Below, piece by piece: positions 8,117-16,830 of a stretch of 64,000 nucleotides of DNA (positions are counted from its first letter, which is position 1; each line of letters starts with the position of its first letter). The notes beneath the pieces are model-generated. The model saw only the letters and a program-made list of their open reading frames with translations, searched no databases and was not told where the DNA came from. Origin of the DNA: Paracoccaceae bacterium (GTDB lineage Bacteria; Pseudomonadota; Alphaproteobacteria; Rhodobacterales; Rhodobacteraceae). A program made the translations under genes and the position numbers. The stretch lies in assembly GCA_002709405.1 (NCBI GenBank), contig PAQV01000005.1:1-64000 (forward strand). The letters run 5' to 3'.

Positions 8117-9370
8117 ATGTCACATGCCGTTTCCCGATCATCGTCCCTTGTTACACCGGTCCTGGTTACCGGGTGCCTGATCACCCTGATCAGTTTCGCG
8201 ATCCGCGCGTCCTTCGGGGTGTTCCAGATCCCCATCGCCGAGGAATTTTCCTGGGCCCGGTCCGAGTTCTCGCTGGCCCTGGCGTTCCAGAACCTGGCCT
8301 GGGGGATCGGCCAGCCGATCTTTGGCGCGATTGCCGAGAAGATCGGCGAGCGCAAGGCCGTGGTCATGGGCATCCTGATCTACACGCTGGGGCTGGTGCT
8401 GTCGGCCTATTCCGTCACGCCCATCGGCCACCAGACCTGGAACTGGCTGATCGGCTTCGGCATCGCGGGGACGGGCTTTGGCGTGATCCTGGCCATCGTC
8501 GGCCGCGCCGCGCGCCCCGAGCACCGGTCGATGGCCATGGCCATTGCCACCGCGGCGGGCAGCGCGGGGCAGGTCATCGGTGCGCCCGTGGCCGAGGCGC
8601 TGCTGAGCGTGATGTCCTGGTCCTCGGTCTTCCTGGTCTTCGCGGTGGCGATGATGCTGCTGCTGTTCCTGGTGCCCGGGCTGAAGGCTCCCGAGGCCGC
8701 CGACAAGGCCGAACTGGAGGAAACCCTAGGCGAGATCCTGGGCCGCGCCCTGCGCGACCCGTCCTTCACGCTGATCTTCCTGGGCTTTTTCAGCTGTGGC
8801 TACCAGCTGGGCTTCATCACCTCGCACTTCCCGGCGCTGGTGACCGAGATGTGCGGGCCGATCCTGCCGGGCAGCGTGCTGCACGGGCTGGGGGTGACGA
8901 CGACCTCGGCGCTGGGGGCGGTGGCGATTTCGCTGATCGGGCTGGCCAACGTGGCGGGCACCCTTCTGGCCGGCTGGGCGGGCAACCATTTCCCCAAGAA
9001 ATACCTGCTGGCCGGGATCTACACCGGGCGCACCTTCTTTGCAGCCATGTTCATCCTGCTGCCGATCACGCCGCTGACGGTGCTGGTGTTTTCGGTGGGC
9101 ATGGGATCGCTGTGGCTGGCCACGGTGCCCCTAACCTCGGGGCTGGTGGGGCATATCTACGGGCTGCGCTACATGGGCACGCTCTATGGGCTGGTGTTCT
9201 TCAGCCACCAGCTGGGGTCGTTCCTGGGCATCTGGCTGGGCGGGCGCATGTATGACGCCTTTGGCGATTACACCCTGGTCTGGTGGATTGGCGTCGGGAT
9301 CGGCGCGTTTTCGGCCATCGTGCACCTGCCGGTCAAGGAACGCCCCCTGCCCAGGCCGGTCGCGGCCTGA
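8117..9370 (+). CDS. MFS transporter (monocarboxylate/oxalate-formate antiporter-like)
   Basis: 417 residues with about 12 hydrophobic segments and no signal peptide, typical of the major facilitator superfamily. The start MSHAVSRSSSLVTPVLVTGCLITLI leads straight into TM1; the loop motif after TM2 reads GAIAEKIGERKAVVMG, the usual MFS signature region. Resemblance is to carriers of the OFA/monocarboxylate branch, but the substrate cannot be read from sequence. Single gene, divergent from zapE, convergent with the alpha/beta hydrolase (13-base gap). Confidence 0.82.
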   Translation: MSHAVSRSSSLVTPVLVTGCLITLISFAIRASFGVFQIPIAEEFSWARSEFSLALAFQNLAWGIGQPIFGAIAEKIGERKAVVMGILIYTLGLVLSAYSVTPIGHQTWNWLIGFGIAGTGFGVILAIVGRAARPEHRSMAMAIATAAGSAGQVIGAPVAEALLSVMSWSSVFLVFAVAMMLLLFLVPGLKAPEAADKAELEETLGEILGRALRDPSFTLIFLGFFSCGYQLGFITSHFPALVTEMCGPILPGSVLHGLGVTTTSALGAVAISLIGLANVAGTLLAGWAGNHFPKKYLLAGIYTGRTFFAAMFILLPITPLTVLVFSVGMGSLWLATVPLTSGLVGHIYGLRYMGTLYGLVFFSHQLGSFLGIWLGGRMYDAFGDYTLVWWIGVGIGAFSAIVHLPVKERPLPRPVAA

Positions 9371-9383
9371 GCGTCACCACAGT

Positions 9384-10322
9384 CTAATCGTCGGTCAGGG
9401 TGCCCCTGAGGGCGGCCAGAACCTCGGCCGTGTGGGTGTAGGGCAGGCCATGACCCGCGCCGTCGATGACATCCTGGCGGGCGTGGCGGCTCCATTCCGT
9501 CAGCTTGCCCATCGCTGTAAGGGGCACGACATCGTCGTCGCGCCCCCAGATCGCGATGACCGGCACGTTGCCCTTGCGAAGGGCGCGGTGGTCGGGTTCG
9601 AAATCCTCCGACAGGATGCCGCGCAGGCTGGACAGGACGGATGGGACAAAGCCGCGATAGGTCAGCTCGGCCTGCTGGCGGTCGACAATGCCGGTGACGC
9701 TGGAGGGCAGGTCGCGTTCGGCATCGGTGCCCCGGCGGAACTGGCGCGGGTAGGCGGCCAGCATCAGCCAGTCACCCAGGCCCGGCACGTCGCGGATGAT
9801 GCGGGTGGCCCGGTCAAGCTGCAGGCCCATGCCCGCCGGAGCCAGCAGGATCAGCCGGCGCACCCGGTCCGGCGCGCGGGCGGCAAAGGCGGTGGCGATG
9901 GCCCCGCCCATGGAATAGCCGAACAGGGTGATGTCGTCCTCGATGCCCTCGTGGGCCAGCAGGTCGTCCAGCTGGGTCAGGAAGAACGCCCGGTCCTGCG
10001 CACCGCGCGGCCGGTCGGAATAACCGCGCCCGTAAAGGTCGTAGATCAGCACGCGGTAGCCCCAGCCCGCCAACCCGCGGGCCAGCCCGCGCCAGACGAA
10101 GGACGGCGTGGTCATCCCGTGCACGCAGACCGCCACGGGCCCGCGCAGGGGGCCGATCCACTGGTAATGCGTCACGCCCTGCGACAGCTCGGCAAAGTCG
10201 CCCTCGGCCTCGCGCCGGGCCCCGGCATCCATCCGGGGTAGGGCCGTTTCGCGCAGCACCGGCCAGGCGATCAGCCCGGCAAGGGCGATTAGGACGATCA
10301 GCGAGACCACCACCCAGGTCAT
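9384..10322 (-). CDS. Alpha/beta hydrolase with N-terminal membrane anchor
   Basis: 312 residues. One N-terminal hydrophobic helix (residues 2-22) followed by an alpha/beta-hydrolase fold: oxyanion region VCVHGMTTPSFVW, nucleophile Ser137 in GYSMGG, acid in GRDDDVVPL, and His in GAGHGLPYTH. Likely an esterase- or lipase-like enzyme tethered at the membrane; substrate unknown. The ATG overlaps the stop of the ornithine cyclodeaminase gene by 4 bases (10319-10322), so it is the last gene of a translationally coupled three-gene operon. Confidence 0.82.
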   Translation of the reverse strand: MTWVVVSLIVLIALAGLIAWPVLRETALPRMDAGARREAEGDFAELSQGVTHYQWIGPLRGPVAVCVHGMTTPSFVWRGLARGLAGWGYRVLIYDLYGRGYSDRPRGAQDRAFFLTQLDDLLAHEGIEDDITLFGYSMGGAIATAFAARAPDRVRRLILLAPAGMGLQLDRATRIIRDVPGLGDWLMLAAYPRQFRRGTDAERDLPSSVTGIVDRQQAELTYRGFVPSVLSSLRGILSEDFEPDHRALRKGNVPVIAIWGRDDDVVPLTAMGKLTEWSRHARQDVIDGAGHGLPYTHTAEVLAALRGTLTDD

Positions 10323-11236
10323 GCCGCCCCGGTCCAGCGATCCAGGATATAGCGCGCGGTCATCAGGTCCAGGTGCGCTCCGCCGCCGTTCTTGAACAGC
10401 GTGATGTCATCGGGTCCGCCCCGGACGAAGCCTTCCAGATCGTAATAATCGGCGCGCACGTGGTCTTTTGTGATCACACCTTCCGCCAGGGGGATCTTGA
10501 GCTCTCCGATATGGTCAAGCGTGGTGTCGAAACTGTCGACATACACCGTTGCGCGGGTCAGGGCGGTGTCGTCGGCTTCGCGCATGTCGGGGCGATAGGC
10601 GCCGATCAGGTTGACGTGCTGGCCGGGGCGCAGCCAGTCGCCTTTCAGCACCGGTTCGGTCGACATGGTCGCGCCCAGGATGATGTCGGCCTTGGGCACG
10701 GCGGCTTCCAGGTCGGCCACGGCCACAACGTTGTGGTATTTCGCGGCCAGCGCCTCGGCCCGGGCGAAGGTGCGGTTCCAGATCGTGAAACGGGCTTGGG
10801 GGAAGCCGGCCGAGAAGGCCTCGACCAGGGTGCCCGACACGGTGCCCGCGCCCATGATCAGGATCTCGTGCACGTCGGACGGGGCCAGGAGGAGGGCGGC
10901 CAGCAGGCTGTCTCCGGCGGTCTTCCACTTGGTGACCAGGTGGAAATCGACCAGGGCCGACAGGGTGCCGTCGGTGTCGTCGAACAGCGTGACCGCCCCG
11001 TTGACCGAGGGCTTGCCGGCCGCGGCATTGCCCGGGAAGATCGTCGCCGTCTTGACCAGCTGGCCCAGCCCGTCGATCCAGGCCGCCCGAGACAGCAGGG
11101 TGTCGGGATCGCGGTACAGAAAGGTGTCGTCGATCTCGGCCTTGGGCAGGGTGTGGCCATGGGCCAGCGCTTCGGTCAGGTCCAGCCAGTCCAGCCGTGC
11201 TTCACCGGCCTCGAAGGGAATGATGGTCGGCGTCAT
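10319..11236 (-). CDS. Ornithine cyclodeaminase / mu-crystallin family protein
   Basis: 305 residues. Rossmann-fold family whose members include ornithine cyclodeaminase (ornithine to proline plus ammonia), alanine dehydrogenase and ketimine reductases. NAD-binding motif GAGTVSGTLVEAF follows EILIM; other family blocks are GNAAAGKPSVNGAVTLFDD, VDFHLVTKWKTAGDS and NLIGAYRPDMREAD. Start ATG 11236 overlaps the HAD stop by 4 bases; the in-frame extension to 11395 lacks similarity. Exact substrate is not predictable. Coupled with HAD and alpha/beta hydrolase genes. Confidence 0.85.
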   Translation of the reverse strand: MTPTIIPFEAGEARLDWLDLTEALAHGHTLPKAEIDDTFLYRDPDTLLSRAAWIDGLGQLVKTATIFPGNAAAGKPSVNGAVTLFDDTDGTLSALVDFHLVTKWKTAGDSLLAALLLAPSDVHEILIMGAGTVSGTLVEAFSAGFPQARFTIWNRTFARAEALAAKYHNVVAVADLEAAVPKADIILGATMSTEPVLKGDWLRPGQHVNLIGAYRPDMREADDTALTRATVYVDSFDTTLDHIGELKIPLAEGVITKDHVRADYYDLEGFVRGGPDDITLFKNGGGAHLDLMTARYILDRWTGAA

Positions 11237-11853
11237 GCGGCCTCCTCTTCGGTCAGCAGGCCACGGTCGACCAGGCAGGCGGCCCAGCCATCGGGCCCGG
11301 TGAAGAGGTGGGTCTGCCAGCCCCGCGCGTCGGCGGCCGCGATGTTGTCGGGGCGGTCGTCGGCGAACAGCAGGTTGCCCGGGGCGATGCCGCAATCGTC
11401 TTCGACCATGCGGTAGATCGCGGCGTCGGGCTTGGTGACCTTCATGTGTCCCGAGATGTACTTGCGGTCGAATTCATCCAGGAAGGGATAGTGGGTCAGG
11501 GCATAGTCAAAGCTTTCGATCCCGAAGTTGGTCAGCGAGAAGACCGGCACGCCCTTGGACCGCAATGCCCGCAACAGGCGGACAGAACGCGAGATTTCGG
11601 GCTGGGCCATCTCGATCCAGCGGTCGTGCCACATGCGGATCTCGGCCCGCCAGTCGGGATAGTCCTCGGCCGTGGCGTAGACCGTGTCGGTGAAATGATG
11701 GCCCTGGTCGACCTTGTCGTTCATGCCGTGCAGATCGACGGCCTCGAACATGGCCTTGCGGCGGTCCGCGCCGATCTCGCGGTCGTAAAATCGTTCCGGT
11801 TGCCATTCGATCAGCACGTTGCCGATGTCGAAAATGACGGCTTCTGGTCGCAT
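11233..11853 (-). CDS. HAD-family hydrolase (2-haloacid dehalogenase/phosphatase-like)
   Basis: 206 residues. HAD motif I is AVIFDIGNVLIEW (the second Asp is replaced by Gly-Asn, as in the YihX/HAD-IA epoxide-hydrolase-like branch), motif II is FSLTNFG, motif III Lys lies in KVTKPDAAIY and motif IV in LLFADDRPDNI. Likely a small-molecule phosphatase. Start ATG 11853 has AAGGGG plus AGAG just upstream; that ribosome site is one arm of an inverted repeat (see 11860-11933). First gene of the HAD / cyclodeaminase / hydrolase operon. Confidence 0.83.
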   Translation of the reverse strand: MRPEAVIFDIGNVLIEWQPERFYDREIGADRRKAMFEAVDLHGMNDKVDQGHHFTDTVYATAEDYPDWRAEIRMWHDRWIEMAQPEISRSVRLLRALRSKGVPVFSLTNFGIESFDYALTHYPFLDEFDRKYISGHMKVTKPDAAIYRMVEDDCGIAPGNLLFADDRPDNIAAADARGWQTHLFTGPDGWAACLVDRGLLTEEEAA

Positions 11854-11859
11854 TTCTCT

Positions 11860-11933
11860 GCCCCTTGCGTGGTCAAAAGTCTCGTCGAGACTTTTGGCAA
11901 ATTTCTTTGAAAGAAATTTGGGGCGCAAGGGGC
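11860..11933 (-). promoter_or_regulatory. Three-stem structured leader covering the HAD ribosome site
   Basis: An outer 10-bp perfect stem (GCCCCTTGCG 11860-11869 with CGCAAGGGGC 11924-11933) encloses two further perfect hairpins: CAAAAGTCTCG/CGAGACTTTTG (11874-11884, 11886-11896) and AAATTTCTTT/AAAGAAATTT (11899-11908, 11910-11919). The result is a three-way junction. On the minus strand one outer arm contains the AAGGGG ribosome site of the HAD gene, so the fold could mask it. It also lies 22 bases after the fghA stop and may act as its terminator. Which role holds is inference. Confidence 0.6.
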
Positions 11934-11954
11934 GGAAGCCGGAGTTCTGACCGA

Positions 11955-12785
11955 TCAGGCGAAAAGCGCCTCGGCATGGAAGGCGACATGCTCTTCCATG
12001 AAGCTCGACACGAAGAAATAGCTGTGATCGTAGCCCTTCTGCAGGCGGAAGGTGGCCGGCTGCCGGCGCGAGGCAATGGCGTCGGCCATGATTTCGGGGC
12101 GCAGCAGGTCGATGAACTGGTCGGTCGATCCGGTATCCATCAGCACCGGCCCGTCAAAGCCAACCTCGCGCATCAGGTGCGAGGCATCGTGCTTGGCCCA
12201 GGCGGTTTCGGTGCTGCCCAGGTAGGCGCCCAGCTGCTTGCGGCCCCAGTCGGACCCCATCGGGTTGCAGATCGGCGAGAAGGCCGAGACCGACTTGAAC
12301 CGGCCGGGCGTGTTCATCGCGATGGTCAGCGCGCCGTGGCCGCCCATGGAATGGCCGGTGATCGCCTGGCGCTCCATGTCGATGGGGAATTCGCGGCCCA
12401 CCAGGGCGGGCAGTTCCTCGACCACGTAATCCCACATCTTGAAGTGCTTGGCCCAGGGATCCTGGGTGGCATTGACGTAAAAGCCCGCGCCCTGGCCCAG
12501 GTCATAGGCGTCGTCGTCGGCCACGCCCTCGCCCCGGGGCGAGGTGTCGGGGAAGATCAGCGCGATCCCCTGTTCAGCGGCCCAGGCCTGGGCGCCGGCC
12601 TTGGTCATGGCGTTTTCATGGGTGCAGGTCAGGCCGGACAGGTACCACAGCACGGGCACCGGCCCGTCGGTGGCGTCTTCGGGCAGGAACAGGCCGAAGG
12701 TCATGTCGCAATCGCAGGCGCTGGACCGGTGGGTGTAAACGCCCTGTGTGCCGCCGAAGCAGCGGTTTTCGGAAACGGTGTCCAT
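11955..12785 (-). CDS. fghA: S-formylglutathione hydrolase
   Basis: 276 residues. Serine esterase that splits S-formylglutathione into glutathione and formate, the second step of glutathione-dependent formaldehyde detoxification. Family blocks: SENRCFGGTQGVYTH, YLSGLTCTHENAMTKAG, FPDTSPRG, and nucleophile Ser146 in GHSMGGHGALT; the Asp in DTGSTDQF and His in GYDHSYFF complete the triad. Full length for the family. Its usual partner, adhI/frmA dehydrogenase, is not in view. Single gene on the minus strand. Confidence 0.94.
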   Translation of the reverse strand: MDTVSENRCFGGTQGVYTHRSSACDCDMTFGLFLPEDATDGPVPVLWYLSGLTCTHENAMTKAGAQAWAAEQGIALIFPDTSPRGEGVADDDAYDLGQGAGFYVNATQDPWAKHFKMWDYVVEELPALVGREFPIDMERQAITGHSMGGHGALTIAMNTPGRFKSVSAFSPICNPMGSDWGRKQLGAYLGSTETAWAKHDASHLMREVGFDGPVLMDTGSTDQFIDLLRPEIMADAIASRRQPATFRLQKGYDHSYFFVSSFMEEHVAFHAEALFA

Positions 12786-12883
12786 GATCTCTCCCCCTTG
12801 GGACCGTCGTTGGATGTCGCGCTCGTACCTAACCGCCGGTTATCGGCCGGTAAAGACGGACGAAAGGCGCAAGGGGCCCGGGC

Positions 12884-13810
12884 CTAGCCGCCGACCCAGG
12901 CGATGACCAGGGGCACGGTCAGGATGCTGGCCGTCGTCGAAATGAGAATGGCCGCCGACACGCGCTGAGGGGCGATGCCGTAATGCTGGGCCAGCATGAA
13001 CACGTTCCCGGCCACGGGCAGGGCGGCGGCAGAGATGGTCACCATGGCCGCGAAGGGCTCCACCGGGAACAGCCACAGCACGCCGATGGCCACGAACAGC
13101 GGGTGCAGCATCAGCTTGCACATGCTCAGCCAGCCGGCAATGACGATCCGCTCGGCCGATTTGCCGGCCAGCGAGGCCCCGATGGCAAACAGAGCACCGG
13201 GCGTGGCGGCTCCGCCGAGGATCAGCAGGAAGTCCTCCATCGGGCGCGGAATAGGCCATTCCAGCGCCGACCAGGCCAGCCCGGCCACGATGGACACGAT
13301 CATCGGGTTCTTGAGCAGGCCCAGCCCGATCTGCCCGAAGGTGGCCACCGACAGCCGGCCCGTGCGCCCGGCATTGATCAGGATGACGATGAGGCTGGAA
13401 AAGACGATCAGATCGACGGTCAGCACCAGCATGTTGGGCCCGATGGCCTCTTCGCCGAACAGCGTGATGAACATCGGCAGGCCCAGGAACCCCACGTTGC
13501 CGATCGCCGCGCATTGGGCCTCGACCGCGGCGGTCGACATGTCGAGTCCGCGCAGGAAGGATATGGCCGTGGCGATCAGGTAGACGACGGCCGTGCCCCA
13601 GAGGTAGCCGGCCACCAGGTTCCAGTCGAGGATGTCGCCCAGGGACAGCGAGGCCGAGAACCGGAAGAGCATGGCCGACAGGGCGAAGAAGAAGACGAAC
13701 TTGGTCAGGTAGGCCGTCGCTTCCTCGGTGAAGAAGCGGGTGCGTCCTGCGAGGAACCCAAGGCCGATGATGGCAAAAAAGGGAAGGGTTCTCAGGAATA
13801 TCTCGACCAT
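12884..13810 (-). CDS. AEC-family (auxin efflux carrier-like) permease
   Basis: 308 residues with about ten hydrophobic helices. It begins MVEIFLRTLPFFAIIGLGFLAG, the normal N-terminus of bacterial AEC/MdcF-type carriers, which move malonate, malate or other organic acids. Start ATG 13810 was taken because the longer frame to 13912 is polar and unrelated. It is divergent from the TetR gene with a dyad between them, so TetR control of this carrier is plausible. Confidence 0.84.
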   Translation of the reverse strand: MVEIFLRTLPFFAIIGLGFLAGRTRFFTEEATAYLTKFVFFFALSAMLFRFSASLSLGDILDWNLVAGYLWGTAVVYLIATAISFLRGLDMSTAAVEAQCAAIGNVGFLGLPMFITLFGEEAIGPNMLVLTVDLIVFSSLIVILINAGRTGRLSVATFGQIGLGLLKNPMIVSIVAGLAWSALEWPIPRPMEDFLLILGGAATPGALFAIGASLAGKSAERIVIAGWLSMCKLMLHPLFVAIGVLWLFPVEPFAAMVTISAAALPVAGNVFMLAQHYGIAPQRVSAAILISTTASILTVPLVIAWVGG

Positions 13811-13933
13811 GCGGCAGGCGTAGCGAAGCCGGAGAGGCGCTGCAAGGGATCTGCTTAGTGCACATGTGAACAAATGGCCGATCGCCGATCCGGGCGTCCC
13901 CGATGCGGGCATTTGGCGGGCCTGTGCTTGTGG

Positions 13934-13952
13934 AAACTGAACCGATCAGTTT
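13934..13952. promoter_or_regulatory. Probable TetR operator
   Basis: Perfect dyad AAACTGA-N5-TCAGTTT, 14 bases before the TetR ATG and 124 bases from the AEC carrier start. Size and place fit autoregulation by the adjacent TetR protein, with possible control of the divergent carrier. Confidence 0.55.
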
Positions 13953-13965
13953 AAAGTAACGCGGG

Positions 13966-14601
13966 ATGACAATGAGGCACGACATGGGTGACGCCACGCA
14001 CGTGGTGCGCACGGGGCGCAAGTTCGAGCAGGTCCTCGCCGGTGCGCGCGAGGTCTTCATGGCCGACGGGTTCGAAGGGGCGAGCGTCGACGATATCGCG
14101 CGGGCGGCGGGGGTGTCGAAAGCCACGCTCTACAGCTATTTCCCCGACAAGCGGCTGCTGTTCATGGAAGTCGCCCGGCACGAATGCCACCGCATGTCCG
14201 AGGAAACCGCGGCCCGGATCGACAGCGCGGCCCCGGTGCGCGACGTGCTGAACATGGCAGCGGTGGAAATCATCACCTTCCTGACCTCGGGCTTCGGTCT
14301 GCAGATCTACCGGATCTGCGTGGCCGAGGCCGAACGCTTTCCCGAACTGGGCCAGGCCTTCTACCAGAACGGGCCGGAACGCGGCCGGGAACGGCTGGCG
14401 CGCTATTTTCGCCAGGCCTGCGAGGCAGGCGATTTGGCCATCGATGATATGACCATGGCGGCCGAGCAATTCTCGGAACTGTGCAAATGCCGGCTGTGGA
14501 CCCGGGCGGTGTTCGGTTTGCAGACAGAGTTCACCGCCGAGGAAATTGCCTATACCGGGCGCGAAGCGGTCGAAACCTTCCTGGCCCGCTACGGCACCTG
14601 A
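13966..14601 (+). CDS. TetR/AcrR-family transcriptional regulator
   Basis: 211 residues (205 if ATG 13984 is used). N-terminal TetR helix-turn-helix: ILxxAREVF-like region VLAGAREVFMADGFEGASVDDIARAAGVSKATLYSYFPDKRLLF. The C-terminal ligand domain belongs to the TetR_C AefR-like type (AVEIITFLTSGFGLQIYRICVAEAERFPELG), often linked to efflux or stress responses. Divergent from the AEC carrier; a perfect dyad lies just upstream. Confidence 0.87.
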   Translation: MTMRHDMGDATHVVRTGRKFEQVLAGAREVFMADGFEGASVDDIARAAGVSKATLYSYFPDKRLLFMEVARHECHRMSEETAARIDSAAPVRDVLNMAAVEIITFLTSGFGLQIYRICVAEAERFPELGQAFYQNGPERGRERLARYFRQACEAGDLAIDDMTMAAEQFSELCKCRLWTRAVFGLQTEFTAEEIAYTGREAVETFLARYGT

Positions 14602-14948
14602 CCGACCGCTCCTTGGCAGGGCTGTCCTTGAATGAGACGCCTGCGGCGTCACACGAGGCTTTGCGCGTCCTCCGGACGCGCGGTGGCCGCCTTGGCAGGT
14701 GGCCCGTGCACAACCTGCGGCCTGCCTTGGGGAAACGGGATCGACAAACGCCGGAGCAACCGCAAACGCCGCGCGCAAAAGCTCCACTTCGGTTGAAGGG
14801 AAAGCGCTGCGGCCGGTCTCGAATTCAAACCTGACAGGTCTCGGGCTCGAATGAACTCTCGCGACCCCGGACGGCATCAACAGATCGCGCTCCTGCTTCT
14901 TTCTCTTCACAAATACCCCGGCAAGACATCCCCGCCCCTGAAACTGCC
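14602..14948. other. 347-base intergenic stretch, no gene
   Basis: No coding region found between the convergent TetR and imuB genes. It holds an 8-bp perfect hairpin (GCGCGTCC 14663-14670 with GGACGCGC 14674-14681) that may end TetR transcription, and copy 1 of a repeated CTTCTTTCTCTTCA motif close to the imuB end. Confidence 0.4.
14895..14921 (+). repeat. Dispersed intergenic motif, copy 1
   Basis: GCTTCTTTCTCTTCACAAAT followed by ACCCCGG. The same motif occurs at 18739-18764 and 63692-63718, each time in an intergenic gap and in the same orientation. Copy 1 lies 27 bases beyond the imuB stop. Function unknown; a conserved transcript end or dispersed element is likely. Confidence 0.6.
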
Positions 14949-16616
14949 TCAGGCAAAGGCCCCCTGGCAGAACCACCCTCCCGACATCATGCCCCCATGC
15001 GCATAATACAGCCACAGACGGTCGCCTGCCCCGGTGGTCAGGGTCCAGTAATCCCGGACCCCGCTGCGCCATTCTGGCTCGTCCAGCCACCATTCCGGCG
15101 CGATCCGCTCGGGCCCGGTGGCTTCGGCCAGCGCGCACTCCCGGCTGCGCCAGCGGAACTGCACCGGCACCCCGGGCCCGTCCTCGGCCGTGACCGGCTC
15201 CGGACGCCAGAGGATCAGCGGGCGTTCCCGTCCCGGCCGCGGCCAATTCCGCGCCGGGTCCGACCAGGCCGCGGCCATCACTTGCGCGGCCTTCTCGGGA
15301 ATGTGGCTGGAGGCCGGGTGCAGCCGGGTAATCACCTCCAGGCCCATCCGCGCCCCCAGCCGGGCCACCAGGTCGTCCAGCGCCCCATTGCCCGTCAGCC
15401 GGTCCCGCACCGCCTGTCCCGCGCCAAGATGACCGACCTTGTCGCGGTCATGCACCGGCTCGGTCGCCACCGCCTCCAGCCGCAGCATGTCGATGCCGAA
15501 CCCCGCGTCGATCCCGTCAAGCTTCATCTCCACCAGCGGCCGGATCCGGTGGGGGGCCAGCGTCGGCCTGGCAAAGCCGACCTCGATCACCTCGGCGGCC
15601 TGGTCGGTGCGGTGCGCCTCGATCCGCAGCCGGCGCATGCCCCGGCCCTTGTCCTCCAGCGCTTCCGACAACCGAGGCAACATCCGGTCGACCGCCGCCA
15701 TCAGGTCGTCCACCAGCCCGATCGGCTCGGGGAAGGTCATGCGCACCGCGAAGTGGTGCGGCGGCGCGGCCGGAGACACCGGTTCCGGCGCGGCCCCCGT
15801 CGCCTGGTCCAGCCGCAGCACCAGGCCGGTCCCGAACCGGCGCGCCAGCCCCGCCCGGGGCTGGCCAAGCAGGTCGCCGATCCGCCGCAACCCCAGCCGG
15901 CCCAGCTGCGCCGTCGTGTCGTCATCCAGCCGCAGTGCCGCCACGGGCAGCGGGCCAAGCGCACCGTGGCTTTGCCCGGGCGGCGCGATCCGGCCCGGTG
16001 TCGCCCCCGAGACCTGGCCCCCTCCGGTCACCCGGGGGGCCGCGCCGCCCTTCGTCCAGTGCTTGCGGCGCGAGGCGCGCGCGCGCGTCGCCCGAGCCTC
16101 CTGGTCGATCGCATCGCCTGATCGCACCGCCGCGGGGGTGGCCCCCGCATAGCGTGCCAGCGCCCAGGCCGCGCCCAGCGTATCGGCCAGCCCCAGCCGC
16201 ACCGACAGGCCCATCCCGGCGCAATCGGCTTCGACCACGGCCAGCAGGGGCTCTTCCCCGCCGAACAGGTGCGCGCAGCCCGACAGGTCGATCACCAGCC
16301 CGTCCGGAGCCTCTTCCGCGACCCAGGGGCTGAACTTGCCGGCCCACCGGCGCAAGGCCGTCAGGAAGGCGGCCTCGGCCGGGACATTGCGCGTGCGCGT
16401 CAGCAGGCCCGCGCACATGGCATGGGCATCGCGCACGGGCTGGCCCCGGCGGATCCCGGCGGCGAAGGCCGGGGCATTGACCGAGGACACCAGTTGCATG
16501 TTGCCCCGGTCCTCGACCACGGCCAGGGGCATGTCCAGGGTGCCCCGGGCGGCCCGCATGAGCCGTTCGGCGCCAAGGCGGGGAAACCAGAGCGAGAGGA
16601 TGCGACGTTTCGGCAT
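14949..16616 (-). CDS. imuB: ImuB, Y-family polymerase-like mutasome protein
   Basis: 555 residues. Non-catalytic DinB/UmuC relative that links DnaE2 to the beta clamp in the SOS mutasome. It begins RRILSLWFPRLGAERLMR, then LAVVEDRGNMQLVSSVNAPAFAAGIRRGQPV and WVAEEAPDGLVIDLSGCAHLFGGE; the thumb-like region DDDTTAQLGRLGLRRIGDLLGQPRAGLARRFG is clear. The C-terminus ends WLDEPEWRSGVRDYWTLTTGAGDRLWLYY, typical of ImuB. Start ATG 16616. A perfect LexA box is 12 bases upstream, leaving no room for imuA, which is normally first in the operon and is not in this window. dnaE2 is 8 kb away on the other strand. Confidence 0.9.
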   Translation of the reverse strand: MPKRRILSLWFPRLGAERLMRAARGTLDMPLAVVEDRGNMQLVSSVNAPAFAAGIRRGQPVRDAHAMCAGLLTRTRNVPAEAAFLTALRRWAGKFSPWVAEEAPDGLVIDLSGCAHLFGGEEPLLAVVEADCAGMGLSVRLGLADTLGAAWALARYAGATPAAVRSGDAIDQEARATRARASRRKHWTKGGAAPRVTGGGQVSGATPGRIAPPGQSHGALGPLPVAALRLDDDTTAQLGRLGLRRIGDLLGQPRAGLARRFGTGLVLRLDQATGAAPEPVSPAAPPHHFAVRMTFPEPIGLVDDLMAAVDRMLPRLSEALEDKGRGMRRLRIEAHRTDQAAEVIEVGFARPTLAPHRIRPLVEMKLDGIDAGFGIDMLRLEAVATEPVHDRDKVGHLGAGQAVRDRLTGNGALDDLVARLGARMGLEVITRLHPASSHIPEKAAQVMAAAWSDPARNWPRPGRERPLILWRPEPVTAEDGPGVPVQFRWRSRECALAEATGPERIAPEWWLDEPEWRSGVRDYWTLTTGAGDRLWLYYAHGGMMSGGWFCQGAFA

Positions 16617-16627
16617 GGCAGCAAGAT

Positions 16628-16642
16628 GTTCTTGTTATGTTC
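16628..16642 (-). promoter_or_regulatory. LexA (SOS) box of imuB
   Basis: Plus strand reads GTTC-TTGTTAT-GTTC, that is GTTC-N7-GTTC, the exact alphaproteobacterial LexA direct repeat. It ends 12 bases before the imuB start, so LexA bound here would block the promoter until DNA damage. Confidence 0.85.
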
Positions 16643-16830
16643 TAGCTTTTACCCCGAGTCGCCCGGCAGAGTCGAGATCCCGGTTCCGCCCGGCCCCTCT
16701 TGCGGCGCCGGAAATCGGCCCATCCCTCACGCTTCCGCGATCACAGTTCCGACAGTACGCCGCCAAATCGTGGCGTGACCGGACGAATCCCCACATTGTC
16801 GACCATGCCAGACCCAAGAGGATTTCCTTG

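Noticed and set aside
13978-14601. Insertion or horizontal transfer signs around TetR/AEC genes
   Set aside because: No repeats, target duplications or composition shift seen.
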